Positions 1 to 7,703 of a stretch of DNA of 64,000 bases are shown piece by piece (within the stretch, counting starts at the first letter, position 1; the number at the start of each line of letters is the position of its first letter). This DNA is from Actinomycetospora callitridis (GTDB lineage: Bacteria > Actinomycetota > Actinomycetes > Mycobacteriales > Pseudonocardiaceae). The position numbers and the translations under genes are program-made. The notes under the pieces are model-generated. The model made no database searches, had not been told where the DNA came from, and was given only the letters and a program-made list of their open reading frames with translations. The stretch spans positions 558,001 to 622,000 of the forward strand of contig NZ_JAQZAK010000001.1 of assembly GCF_028737265.1 (NCBI RefSeq), read 5' to 3'.

Positions 1-336
1 CTCGAGCGGCTCGCGGGGGACGCCCAGGGCCCGGGCGAAGACGTTCGCCGACCCGCCGGGCACCACGCCGAGCGCGGGCACGTGCTCGCCGGGCCCGTCC
101 GCGAGCAGCCCGTTGAGGGCCTCGTTGACCGTCCCGTCGCCGCCGAGCACGACGACCAGGTCGACGGCCTCGGCTCGCGCCCGGGCGGCGAGCTCCGCGG
201 CGTGGCCCCGGTACCGGGTCACGACGACGTCGAGCTTGATCTCGCTCGCGAGCGCGTGCGCGATGACGTCCTGACCGGCCGCCGTCGTCGTGGTGGCCGA
301 GGGATTGGCCACGAGCAGCGCACGCACGGCCCTCAC
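1..336 (-). CDS. Diacylglycerol kinase family lipid kinase, N-terminal part
   Basis: The gene starts at a GTG (complement of 334-336) and runs off the left edge, so only about 112 N-terminal residues are visible. The reading frame begins VRAVRALLVANPSA and contains the nucleotide-binding signature GGDGTVNEALNG followed by PGGSANVFARALG, both diagnostic of the DAGK catalytic domain (DgkB/YegS-like lipid and sphingosine kinases). Members phosphorylate diacylglycerol or related lipids with ATP in membrane lipid recycling. A second in-frame GTG three codons downstream is an alternative start. The C-terminal half lies outside the window, so the substrate cannot be inferred. Confidence 0.88.
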   Translation of the reverse strand, partial: MRAVRALLVANPSATTTTAAGQDVIAHALASEIKLDVVVTRYRGHAAELAARARAEAVDLVVVLGGDGTVNEALNGLLADGPGEHVPALGVVPGGSANVFARALGVPREPLE

Positions 337-438
337 CGTAGACCGGGTGTCCCGTCCGTCCGGGGGGGCCGGGTCTCCGATGTCGCCGATGTCTCCACCG
401 AGCGGTGGACCGCCGACGTCGCCGCCTAGGCTGATCCC

Positions 439-786
439 GTGACGACGCCACGCCCTGTGCGCCTCGCAGCACTCGGAGTGCTCACCGAGGGTGTCGTCGC
501 GCTCGTCGTGGCGGCGCTGATGGTGGCCGCGGGCCTGACCTTCTCGGTCTGGGGCTTCCTGGTGCTGCTCGGGGTGGGCATCACGGTGGCCGGCGTCGCG
601 TTGCTGCGCGGTGCGCGCGGAGCCCGCGGCCCGTCGATCGTCGTCCAGCTGCTCACCCTCGGCTGCGCCTTCTACGCCGCGGTGCCCTCGGGCCGCCCGG
701 ACTGGGGCGTGCCGGTGCTCCTGCTGGCCGCCGCCGTGCTGGCCGCGCTGATCTCGCGGCCGGCCCGGGAGTGGGCCGGTACCTAG
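439..786 (+). CDS. Small integral membrane protein, function unknown
   Basis: This 115-residue protein starts at GTG. It is almost entirely hydrophobic, with about four predicted membrane segments: roughly residues 10-32, 35-55, 65-82 and 88-106. Between segments 2 and 3 is a short basic loop, GARGARGP, suggesting that side faces the cytoplasm. No catalytic motif is visible. It resembles the generic small actinobacterial membrane proteins annotated as hypothetical. Its TAG stop (784-786) overlaps the stop of the convergent histidine phosphatase gene (783-785), so there is no room for a separate terminator between them. The ribosome-binding site is weak. Confidence 0.7.
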   Translation: MTTPRPVRLAALGVLTEGVVALVVAALMVAAGLTFSVWGFLVLLGVGITVAGVALLRGARGARGPSIVVQLLTLGCAFYAAVPSGRPDWGVPVLLLAAAVLAALISRPAREWAGT

Positions 787-1421
787 TACCGGTCCGCCGG
801 CGGCGGCGGCGGCTCGACGAGGCCGCCGGGGGCGTTGAGCAGGTCGATGCGCGGCACGCCGCGCTCGTGGCCCAGCACCGTCACCGACGCGGCGTCGAAC
901 GCGAAGCCGACCCCGGCCGCCGGCTCCAGCCCGAGGTAGCGGGCGATGAGCACGCGCCCGGCGTGGCCGTGCCCGATGAGGACGACGTCGCGGTCGGTGA
1001 GCTCGCGCTCCGCGTCGGCGAGGACGCGGTCGAGCCGGGCGGCCACCTCGGCGCCGGTCTCGCCGCCGGGGCTCGGGTGGGTCCACACCGTCCAGCCCGG
1101 CACCTCCTCGCGGATCTCCGGGGTCGTGCGGCCCTCGTAGGCCCCGTAGTCCCACTCGACGAGGTCCTCGCGCACGGCGTCGGGCTCGAGGCCGGCCAGG
1201 CGGGCCGTGTCCATCGCCCGCTGACGGGGGCTCGTCCAGACGACCGGCGGCGGCGCGTCGAGCCCGCGCAGCGTGACCAGCAGCCGACCGGCGGTCCGGG
1301 CCGCGTCGCGACCCCGCTCGGTCAGGGGCAGGTCGGTGCGGCTGGTGTGCCGTCCGTCGCGGGACCACTCGGTCTCGCCGTGACGCAGCGCGAAGATGCG
1401 TCCCGCCGGGCTCGCGCTCAC
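783..1421 (-). CDS. Histidine phosphatase family protein
   Basis: This 212-residue protein belongs to the histidine phosphatase (phosphoglycerate-mutase-like) superfamily. The N-terminal motif LRHGETEWS carries the phospho-accepting histidine, and the second catalytic histidine lies in LIGHGHAGRV. A TSPRQRAMDTA segment supplies the conserved arginine. The GTG at 1421 is chosen because AGGAG lies 6 nt upstream. The open frame continues upstream without a stop, but that extension is low-complexity Arg-rich sequence that also runs through the hairpin and into sodN. Substrate unknown; such enzymes hydrolyse small phosphoesters in the cytoplasm. The gene lies downstream of sodN on the same strand but is separated from it by a strong hairpin. 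Confidence 0.88.
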   Translation of the reverse strand: MSASPAGRIFALRHGETEWSRDGRHTSRTDLPLTERGRDAARTAGRLLVTLRGLDAPPPVVWTSPRQRAMDTARLAGLEPDAVREDLVEWDYGAYEGRTTPEIREEVPGWTVWTHPSPGGETGAEVAARLDRVLADAERELTDRDVVLIGHGHAGRVLIARYLGLEPAAGVGFAFDAASVTVLGHERGVPRIDLLNAPGGLVEPPPPPADRY

Positions 1422-1463
1422 CGCAGGCTCCTGGTCATCCGTGACTCCTACCCGCCCGGGGAG

Positions 1464-1509
1464 ACGACGACGCGCCCGCCCCGCACGTGCGGGACGGGCG
1501 CGTCGTCGT
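1464..1509. terminator. Long GC-rich hairpin downstream of sodN
   Basis: Two 15-bp arms (1464-1478, ACGACGACGCGCCCG, and 1495-1509) are exact reverse complements. The inner 16 nt extend the stem by seven more pairs with one mismatch, giving about 22 pairs around almost no loop. It begins 24 nt after the sodN stop codon, as expected for a factor-independent terminator of a strongly expressed gene. No U-tract follows, which is common in actinobacteria. It also lies in the leader of the downstream phosphatase gene. Confidence 0.8.
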
Positions 1510-1533
1510 GAACGGGCGCTTGCGAGGCCGGAC

Positions 1534-1947
1534 TCAGCCCTTCTTGGTCTCCCAGAAGATGTCCGAGATCTCGGCGATGTAGTCGAGCACCTGCTGCCCG
1601 GTCTGCGGGTCCATGGACGACTTGGCGCCGTCCGCCCCGCCACCGGCGGCCTTGGTGGCCTTGTTGAACAGCTCGTGGAGCTGCGGGTACTTCTCGAAGT
1701 GCGGCGGCTTGAAGTAGTCCGTCCAGAGCACCCAGAGGTGGTGCTTGACGAGGTCCGCCCGCTCCTCCTTGATCAGGATCGCGCGCGTCCGGAAGGCCGG
1801 GTCCTCGTTGCTCTGGTACTTCTCCTGGATCGCCTTGACCGACTCGGCCTCGATCCGGGCCTGAGCCGGGTCGTAGACGCCGCAGGGGAGGTCGCAGTGC
1901 GCGGTGGCCTCCAGGCGCGGACGGAGGACGCTGGAGAGCAGTCCCAT
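1534..1947 (-). CDS. sodN: Nickel superoxide dismutase
   Basis: The 137-residue precursor has a 16-residue propeptide (MGLLSSVLRPRLEATA) followed by the nickel-hook sequence HCDLPCGVYDP. In the mature enzyme the free N-terminal His plus Cys2 and Cys6 bind nickel and dismutate superoxide. The rest (YFKPPHF, IFWETKK) also fits the short NiSOD family, whose mature length is about 117-120 residues. The ATG is preceded by GGGAGGCGAG. The gene is divergent from the maturation peptidase sodX, with 92 bp between the two starts that must hold both promoters. A strong hairpin lies just past the stop. In Streptomyces this enzyme responds to nickel; I did not identify an operator here. Confidence 0.98.
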   Translation of the reverse strand: MGLLSSVLRPRLEATAHCDLPCGVYDPAQARIEAESVKAIQEKYQSNEDPAFRTRAILIKEERADLVKHHLWVLWTDYFKPPHFEKYPQLHELFNKATKAAGGGADGAKSSMDPQTGQQVLDYIAEISDIFWETKKG

Positions 1948-2039
1948 CTCGCCTCCCTCTTCCTCATGGGGAATGGTGATCGTTCCGACGACAGTCAACG
2001 TACCCCCGTGACCGGGCCCCGACACGTGGAGCGCCGCCG

Positions 2040-2381
2040 GTGAGGACACCCCGCGAGCTGCTGATCACGCTGGTGGGACGGCGTCCGCGCCGGGTGCTCG
2101 TCCGCGGGCCGTCGATGGCACCCACGCTGCGCGACGGCGACGTGGTGCTCGCGCTGCCCGGGACGCGGGTGCGGCCGGGCGACGTCGCCCTCGTGCGCTG
2201 GTCCTCGCGGCCGGGCCAGCTCTCGGTCAAGCGGGCGGCGCTGGAGGACGCCGACGGCTGGTTCGCCGTCGGCGACGCCCCGGGGTCCTCGACCGACTCG
2301 CGCACCCTGGGGCCCGCGGAGGTGCTCGGTCCGGTGCGCTGGCGGCTCTGGCCGCACCCGGGGCGGGTGCGGCCGCGGTAG
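2040..2381 (+). CDS. sodX: NiSOD maturation protease, S24/S26 peptidase
   Basis: This 113-residue peptidase is expected to remove the sodN propeptide and expose the nickel-binding histidine. The Ser/Lys dyad of signal-peptidase-type enzymes is visible: Ser25 in RGPSMAPTLRDGD and Lys64 in QLSVKRA. The C-terminal motif VGDAPGSSTDSR matches the conserved GDNxxxSxDSR box of the family. There is no transmembrane anchor, consistent with a cytoplasmic protease acting on a cytoplasmic substrate. GTG is the start. It is divergent from sodN, the usual arrangement. Confidence 0.94.
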   Translation: MRTPRELLITLVGRRPRRVLVRGPSMAPTLRDGDVVLALPGTRVRPGDVALVRWSSRPGQLSVKRAALEDADGWFAVGDAPGSSTDSRTLGPAEVLGPVRWRLWPHPGRVRPR

Positions 2382-2396
2382 GGGCCAGGAGGCGGC

Positions 2397-3008
2397 TCAG
2401 GGGGCCAGCAGGGCCCTGTGGCGCTCCCGGCACGCCGCCCAGGTGGGCAGCATCCCCGCCGCGCGCGCCTCCTCGAGACCGGGGGCCGCGGCGTCCTTGT
2501 CCGACAGGACGAGCTCGTGGCGCGGGATCCACCGCTCCCAGGGCAGGCCGAGCGCGGGGTCGAGCGGCGAGATGCCGTGCTCGGCGGCCGGCTCGTACTC
2601 CCGGGAACAGAGGTACGTCGTCACCGTGCCCTCGTCGAGGGCGAGGAAGGCGTGCCCGAGGCCCTCGGCGAGGTAGACCGCCTGCAGCGTCGCGCCGTCG
2701 AGGCGCACCGCGTCCCACGCCCCGAAGGTGGGGGAGCCGGTGCGGACGTCGACGACGACGTCGAGCACGGCGCCCGCGCTGCACTGCACGTACTTGGCCT
2801 GGCCGGGCGGCACGTCGGCGTAGTGGACCCCGCGCAGCACGCCGCGCCGGGATACGCTCGTGTTCGCCTGCGCAACATGCAGGGGGTGCCCCACCGTGTC
2901 GGCGAACACCCCGGCCTGGAAGGGCGCCGCGAACGCGCCCCGCGCGTCCGGGAACACCGGCGGGCTGAACAGCCACGCGCCGGGCACACCGAGCTCCCGC
3001 GCCTCCAC
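2397..3008 (-). CDS. dTDP-4-dehydrorhamnose 3,5-epimerase-like sugar epimerase
   Basis: This 203-residue cupin-fold protein belongs to the RmlC family, which epimerises dTDP-4-keto-6-deoxyglucose at C3 and C5. Family motifs include the substrate-binding segment with Arg and His (GVLRGVHYADVPPGQAKYV), DVVVDVRTGSPTFG, GLGHAFLALDE and a C-terminal Tyr in SREYEP. The length is typical. The GTG at 3008 starts directly before the conserved N-terminus (EARELGVPGAWLFSPP); the ribosome-binding site is poor, so the start is less certain. No other rhamnose genes are nearby, so it may serve a scattered deoxysugar pathway. It converges with sodX, with 15 bp between the stops. Confidence 0.88.
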   Translation of the reverse strand: MEARELGVPGAWLFSPPVFPDARGAFAAPFQAGVFADTVGHPLHVAQANTSVSRRGVLRGVHYADVPPGQAKYVQCSAGAVLDVVVDVRTGSPTFGAWDAVRLDGATLQAVYLAEGLGHAFLALDEGTVTTYLCSREYEPAAEHGISPLDPALGLPWERWIPRHELVLSDKDAAAPGLEEARAAGMLPTWAACRERHRALLAP

Positions 3009-3139
3009 GGACGCCGACCCTAACCTCGGCAGCGCCACGTCCCGGCGCGTGCAGCCCGCACCGACCCGGCGCGACATCGATCCGCCGCGACATCGATCTT
3101 GGCCATGTGCCGCGACCCCCGACCCCGCTTGGAGCCCCC

Positions 3140-4390
3140 GTGAGCGACCCCGTGAATGAGGCTGCCGACAGGACCCCGTCCCTCGACGGCCGCGACATCA
3201 CCGAGGAGGAGGTCTTCACCGCCCACGAGGGCGGCAAGCTCTCCGTCGCGCCCACCGTGGGCCTCGCCGGACGGCGCGACCTCGCGATCGCCTACACCCC
3301 CGGGGTGGCCAAGGTGTGCCGCGCCATCGCCGACGACAAGGCCCTCACCGCCCGCTACACGTGGACCCACCGCCTCGTGGCCGTCGTGTCCGACGGCACC
3401 GCCGTCCTCGGCCTGGGCGACATCGGCCCGCGCGCGTCGCTGCCGGTGATGGAGGGCAAGTCCGCGCTGTTCAAGGCGTTCGCCGACCTCGACTCGATCC
3501 CGCTGGTGCTCGAGACCACCGACGTCGACGAGATCGTCGACACGATCGTCCACCTGCGTCCGAGCTTCGGGGCGGTCAACCTCGAGGACATCGCCGCCCC
3601 GCGCTGCTTCGAGATCGAGCGCCGGCTGATCGAGGCGCTCGACTGCCCGGTGATGCACGACGACCAGCACGGCACGGCGATCGTGGTGCTCGCCGCCCTG
3701 CGCAACGCCGCCCGCGTCCTCGACCGCGACCTCGCCGGGCTCAAGGTCGTCGTCAGCGGGGCCGGGGCCTCCGGGGTCGCCTGCGCGAAGATCCTGCTGT
3801 CGGCCGGGGCGCACGACGTCGTCGTGCTCGACTCCCGCGGCGTCATCCACGCGGGTCGTGACGGCATGAACGTCGAGAAGATGGCCCTCGCCGAGATCAC
3901 GAATCCCCGCGGCGTGCGCGGCGACCTCGCCGCCGCCGTCGACGGGGCCGACGTCTTCCTGGGCCTGTCGGGCTCGACGGTCCCCGAGTCGGTGATCGCG
4001 TCGATGGCCGAGGGCGGCGTCGTCCTCGCGCTGTCCAACCCCGACCCGGAGATCGACCCCGCCGTCGCCCGGAAGCACGCCGCGGTCGTCGCCACCGGGC
4101 GCAGCGACTACCCGAACCAGATCAACAACGTGCTCGCCTTCCCCGGCGTGTTCGCCGGGGCGCTCGACGCGGCCGCCCGGCGCATCACCGAGGCGATGAA
4201 GCTCGCGGCCGCCGAGGCCATCGCGGACATCGCGGCCGGCGACGACGAGTTCGGTCCCGACCACATCGTGCCCAGCGCGCTCGACCCGCGGGTCGCGCCC
4301 GCCGTCGCCGAGGCGGTGGCCCGGGCCGCCGCCGAGGAGGGGGTCGTGCGCCGGCACGTCGCCGAGGTCGCCGTCGACGGACACCACTGA
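3140..4390 (+). CDS. NAD(P)-dependent malic enzyme
   Basis: This 416-residue enzyme oxidatively decarboxylates malate to pyruvate. It has the short malic-enzyme architecture: malate-binding N-terminal domain (AYTPGVAKVC, GLGDIGPRASLPVMEGK, HDDQHGTAIV) then a Rossmann domain (VVSGAGASGVACAKI) and the conserved ALSNPDPEI and YPNQINNVLAFPG boxes. There is no phosphotransacetylase-like C-terminal extension. I choose the GTG at 3140, which has GGAG 5 nt upstream; an in-frame GTG at 3107 would add eleven non-conserved residues. Cofactor preference (NAD or NADP) cannot be read safely. The long 3' intergenic region separates it from the next gene. Confidence 0.95.
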   Translation: MSDPVNEAADRTPSLDGRDITEEEVFTAHEGGKLSVAPTVGLAGRRDLAIAYTPGVAKVCRAIADDKALTARYTWTHRLVAVVSDGTAVLGLGDIGPRASLPVMEGKSALFKAFADLDSIPLVLETTDVDEIVDTIVHLRPSFGAVNLEDIAAPRCFEIERRLIEALDCPVMHDDQHGTAIVVLAALRNAARVLDRDLAGLKVVVSGAGASGVACAKILLSAGAHDVVVLDSRGVIHAGRDGMNVEKMALAEITNPRGVRGDLAAAVDGADVFLGLSGSTVPESVIASMAEGGVVLALSNPDPEIDPAVARKHAAVVATGRSDYPNQINNVLAFPGVFAGALDAAARRITEAMKLAAAEAIADIAAGDDEFGPDHIVPSALDPRVAPAVAEAVARAAAEEGVVRRHVAEVAVDGHH

Positions 4391-4881
4391 CCCGCCTGCT
4401 CCACCCCGGAAATCCGGTTGGGCATCACGGGATTGCCGTCCACGAGAAGTGGGTACGAACCCGTGCGGTCCTGCGCGCCCGGATGCCGTGTCGCCCGCCC
4501 GGAGCAGGGATCGTCCACGTTCGGCGGTGGCACGTCGTTCGTGGCCGGGAACGAACCGTTCGTAGCGGCAAGATCGCACCGACCGTGAGGTGTCGAGCCG
4601 CACGTGGGTGATCGTCCGTTCCATCGGTCGAGTCGCGATGGGCCACATGCCGTTCGTCGTGGACTCCGTCTGCTTCGGCGCGACGACCGGTCGATGGACT
4701 CAAGGTTGAACGATCAGGTGATGCAGCACGACGCGTCCCGGGCCACGGTCGCCGCGCGACCTCCCCCACTCCGGTGATGTTGCCGATCCCCGACCGTGTC
4801 TCCTTCGTTGCTGAGACAGACGCGGACGGTCCGTTCCTCTCCGGGGAGCGGTGGGGGCCCGCGCGGCGAAGGAGTCGAGAC
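4391..4881. other. Intergenic region without a recognised gene
   Basis: About 490 bp between malic enzyme and the cyclic-di-GMP gene. I see no convincing small gene. A short inverted repeat, ACGAACCGTTCGT (4551-4563), could be an operator. An in-frame ATG at 4774 would extend the next protein by 36 non-conserved residues; I prefer the GTG with a good ribosome-binding site at the right end. No riboswitch fold was recognised by eye. Confidence 0.4.
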
Positions 4882-7578
4882 GTGAGCAGTGCGGTGCCGG
4901 TGCCGGGCTCGCGGGGCCTTGCCGTCGTCCACGCGACGACGACGCCCCGCCGGCCCGACGCGGCCGCTGCTCCCGACGCCGGCGCCCCGGTCCTGCCGGC
5001 CGGTCCCGCGCTGCGCCACGACGCCCACGGCCGGATCACCGAGGTCCGGGCGCAGGTGGCACGTCTGGTCGACCCCACGGGGGGCCTCGACCCGCGGACG
5101 ATGCTCGGCCGGCCCGTGCGGGAGCTGCTCGTCGACCTCGGCCCGGCCGACCAGGGTGCGGCCGACCAGGGGATGGGGGGCCTCTACGCCGCCCGGCTGC
5201 GCCGCGTCGCCGGGGTGCCGCTGCCGGTGCGGGTGGTGGCCTGGCCGGACACCCACGGCGGTGCCGCCCTCGTGCTGGTGCCCGACGTGCCGGCCCCGGC
5301 GGCTCCTGCCGCTCCCTCGGCCCCCTCGGCCCCCTCCGCCCCCTCCGCTCCGTCCGCCCCTTCCGCCGCCGACATCGAGCGGATCGCGGGCCTCGGGCAC
5401 TGGGAGGTCGACCTCGCCACGGGCTCGGCGTGGCTCTCGCCGGTGCTCGCCGAGCTGCTGATGATCGACCCGCACGCCACCCGCAGTGCCGAGACGCTCC
5501 TCGCCGCCCTGCACGCCGAGGACCGCGGCGGGCTCGCGCGCCGGTGGCAGGCGCTGGTCGCCGAGGGCGCCCCGCTCGAGTGCGAGGTGCGCCTCGGCGA
5601 CGGCAGCGGGCGCATCCTCGCCCTCCACGCCGCCCTGCGGGCCGGCACCGTGCTCGGCACGGCCGCCGACGTCACCGCGCGGCGCCACGCCGAGGAGCGG
5701 CTGCGGGCCTCCAACCAGCGGTTCACCGACCTGCTGGCCGTCGCCCCGGTCGGGATCGCCCTCTTCGACGACGACGAGCGGCTGGTCAAGGCGAACCAGG
5801 CGCTGTGCCGCCTGCTGGGCCAGGGCCCGGAGGCGCTCCGCGGCCGGCGCGCCGACGAGCTGCTCGACCTCTCGGCGGAGTCGGCCGCGGGCCCCGGCCC
5901 GGCGACACCGCTGCTCGCCCGTCCGGCGGGCTCGGCGGGCTCGGTGAGCTGGTCGTGCACCCCCCGCGCGCTCCTCACCCGGGAGCGCGGCGCCGGCGGC
6001 GCGGTCGCCGAGCCCGTGTGGTGCGAGCTGCACGTCTCGGTGTCGGTGCACGAGGACGGCGGCGTCACCCACCTCGTGGTGTTCACCGACGTCACCGACG
6101 CGCGCCGGGTCGAGGCGAGCCTGCGCCACCAGGCCATGCACGACGAGCTGACCGGCCTGCCCAACCGCCGCGCGCTCACCACCACGGTCTCGCGGCTGCT
6201 GGCGGGCCCGACGTCGCGGCGCACCGGGGTGCTGTTCTGCGACATCGACAACTTCAAGCGGGTCAACGACTCGCTCGGCCACGACGCCGGCGACGAGCTG
6301 CTCGTCGAGCTGGCCCAGCGCCTCCGCGACCGCCTGCCCGCCGGGTGCGCGGCCTCGCGCAGCGCCGGGGACGAGTTCGTCGTGGTCTGCGCCGACGTCG
6401 ACCTGCACGGCGGCCTGGACGCCCTGTCGGCGACGGTGGCCGGCATCCTGCGCACCGCCATCCCCGTGCACGGCCAGCTCGTGCGCATCTCGGCAACGGT
6501 CGGCGCCGCGGTCGGTGCCACCATCGGGCTCGGCGTCGGGGACCCCGACAGCTACCGCGCCGACCCGTCGGGCCCCGACATCGACCCCACCGACGACCCG
6601 GTGGCGCAGGTGCTGCGCCGCGAGCGGGCCACGGAGCTCGCCGGGCTCGAGCCCGCGCCGGGCCACCCGGGCACCGGGGACCTCATGCGCTTCGCCGACG
6701 CTGCGCTGTTCGAGGCCAAGAGCGGCGGCAACGGGCGCTTCGCGCTGGCCGACGAGGCGATCATGAAGGGCGCCGACGAGGCGCTGCGCATGGAGACCCA
6801 GCTGCGCGAGGCGATGGTCAACGACGAGCTGGTGCTGCACTACCAGCCCGTCGTCGGGGCGGACGGGCGGATCCAGACGGCCGAGGCCCTGGTGCGCTGG
6901 CAGCACCCCGAGCACGGCCTGCTCTTCCCGGACAAGTTCCTGCCGGTGGCCGAGGCCGCCGACCTGCTCGGCGACCTCGACCGCTGGGTGCTGCGCGCCG
7001 CGGTCCGCGAGGCCGCCACGTGGCCGGGCACGGCCCCCGACGGGATTCCGCCGTCGGTGGCGGTGAACCTCGCGGGCCTGCTGCCCGGCGACCCGGACTT
7101 CCTGCCCGTCGTGCGCGCCACCGTCGCCGAGTCCGGGCTGCCGTGGGACCGCCTGGTCCTCGAGCTCGTCGAGACCTGCCTCGCCGACCTGCCCTCGCAC
7201 ACGCTGCGGGAGATGAACGAGCTCATCGCCGCCGGTGTGCGCTTCGCGGTCGACGACTTCGGCACCGGCTACTCGTCGCTCTCGCGGCTCACCGGCCTGC
7301 CCGCACAGATCGTCAAGCTCGACCGCGCCTTCGTCCGCGGGGTCGCCACCGGCGAGTCCGACCGGGCCGTGGCCCGCGCGGTCGTCGACCTCACCGCCGC
7401 GATCGGGCAGGTCTGCGTCGCCGAGGGTGTGGAGGACTCCGACCAGTTCGCGGTGCTGCGCGACCTCGGCGTGCACGCCTACCAGGGCTGGTTGTTCGCC
7501 CGCGCCATGCCGGCCGAGGCGTTCACCGAGCTCGTGCGCCGCGGCCCGATCGTCCCGGAGACGCGCGCGGCCGGGTGA
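4882..7578 (+). CDS. PAS-GGDEF-EAL cyclic-di-GMP turnover protein
   Basis: This 898-residue soluble protein has sensory PAS-like regions (about residues 45-135, 165-270 and 275-410), then GGDEF, then EAL. A Pro/Ala/Ser-rich linker of repeated APS units (residues 137-163) separates the first and second PAS regions. The GGDEF signature is AGDEF (495-499), a variant found in active cyclases. The GGDEF fold carries about 40 extra residues before the FADAALFEAK helix. The EAL domain looks complete: EAL at 668-670, ELVET, DDFGTGYSSL from 791, KLDRAFV and AEGVED, so phosphodiesterase activity is expected. GTG at 4882 is preceded by GGAG at 7 nt spacing. No membrane segment is evident. Confidence 0.93.
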   Translation: MSSAVPVPGSRGLAVVHATTTPRRPDAAAAPDAGAPVLPAGPALRHDAHGRITEVRAQVARLVDPTGGLDPRTMLGRPVRELLVDLGPADQGAADQGMGGLYAARLRRVAGVPLPVRVVAWPDTHGGAALVLVPDVPAPAAPAAPSAPSAPSAPSAPSAPSAADIERIAGLGHWEVDLATGSAWLSPVLAELLMIDPHATRSAETLLAALHAEDRGGLARRWQALVAEGAPLECEVRLGDGSGRILALHAALRAGTVLGTAADVTARRHAEERLRASNQRFTDLLAVAPVGIALFDDDERLVKANQALCRLLGQGPEALRGRRADELLDLSAESAAGPGPATPLLARPAGSAGSVSWSCTPRALLTRERGAGGAVAEPVWCELHVSVSVHEDGGVTHLVVFTDVTDARRVEASLRHQAMHDELTGLPNRRALTTTVSRLLAGPTSRRTGVLFCDIDNFKRVNDSLGHDAGDELLVELAQRLRDRLPAGCAASRSAGDEFVVVCADVDLHGGLDALSATVAGILRTAIPVHGQLVRISATVGAAVGATIGLGVGDPDSYRADPSGPDIDPTDDPVAQVLRRERATELAGLEPAPGHPGTGDLMRFADAALFEAKSGGNGRFALADEAIMKGADEALRMETQLREAMVNDELVLHYQPVVGADGRIQTAEALVRWQHPEHGLLFPDKFLPVAEAADLLGDLDRWVLRAAVREAATWPGTAPDGIPPSVAVNLAGLLPGDPDFLPVVRATVAESGLPWDRLVLELVETCLADLPSHTLREMNELIAAGVRFAVDDFGTGYSSLSRLTGLPAQIVKLDRAFVRGVATGESDRAVARAVVDLTAAIGQVCVAEGVEDSDQFAVLRDLGVHAYQGWLFARAMPAEAFTELVRRGPIVPETRAAG

Positions 7579-7703
7579 TCGCCGTCACACACGGTGGTGG
7601 CGGCCGGTCGTGATCGGTCGCGGCCGTCGGGGGGCCGGGCTAGATTCACGCGTCGACTCGGTGGCCTACTCGTGGCCGCCGGCGGATCCCGGGGGCGTCG
7701 TAC

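Noticed and set aside
1422..1643. Upstream extension of the histidine phosphatase frame
   Set aside because: The extension is Arg/Ser-rich, runs through the hairpin and into sodN, and a GTG with a good ribosome-binding site lies at 1421.
4391..4881. Possible riboswitch or small RNA upstream of the cyclic-di-GMP gene
   Set aside because: I could not trace a conserved riboswitch core by eye; only one short inverted repeat was found.
4714..7476. A 920-codon minus-strand frame opposite the cyclic-di-GMP gene
   Set aside because: The plus strand has complete PAS, GGDEF and EAL motifs; the antisense frame lacks any motif and reflects third-position GC bias.
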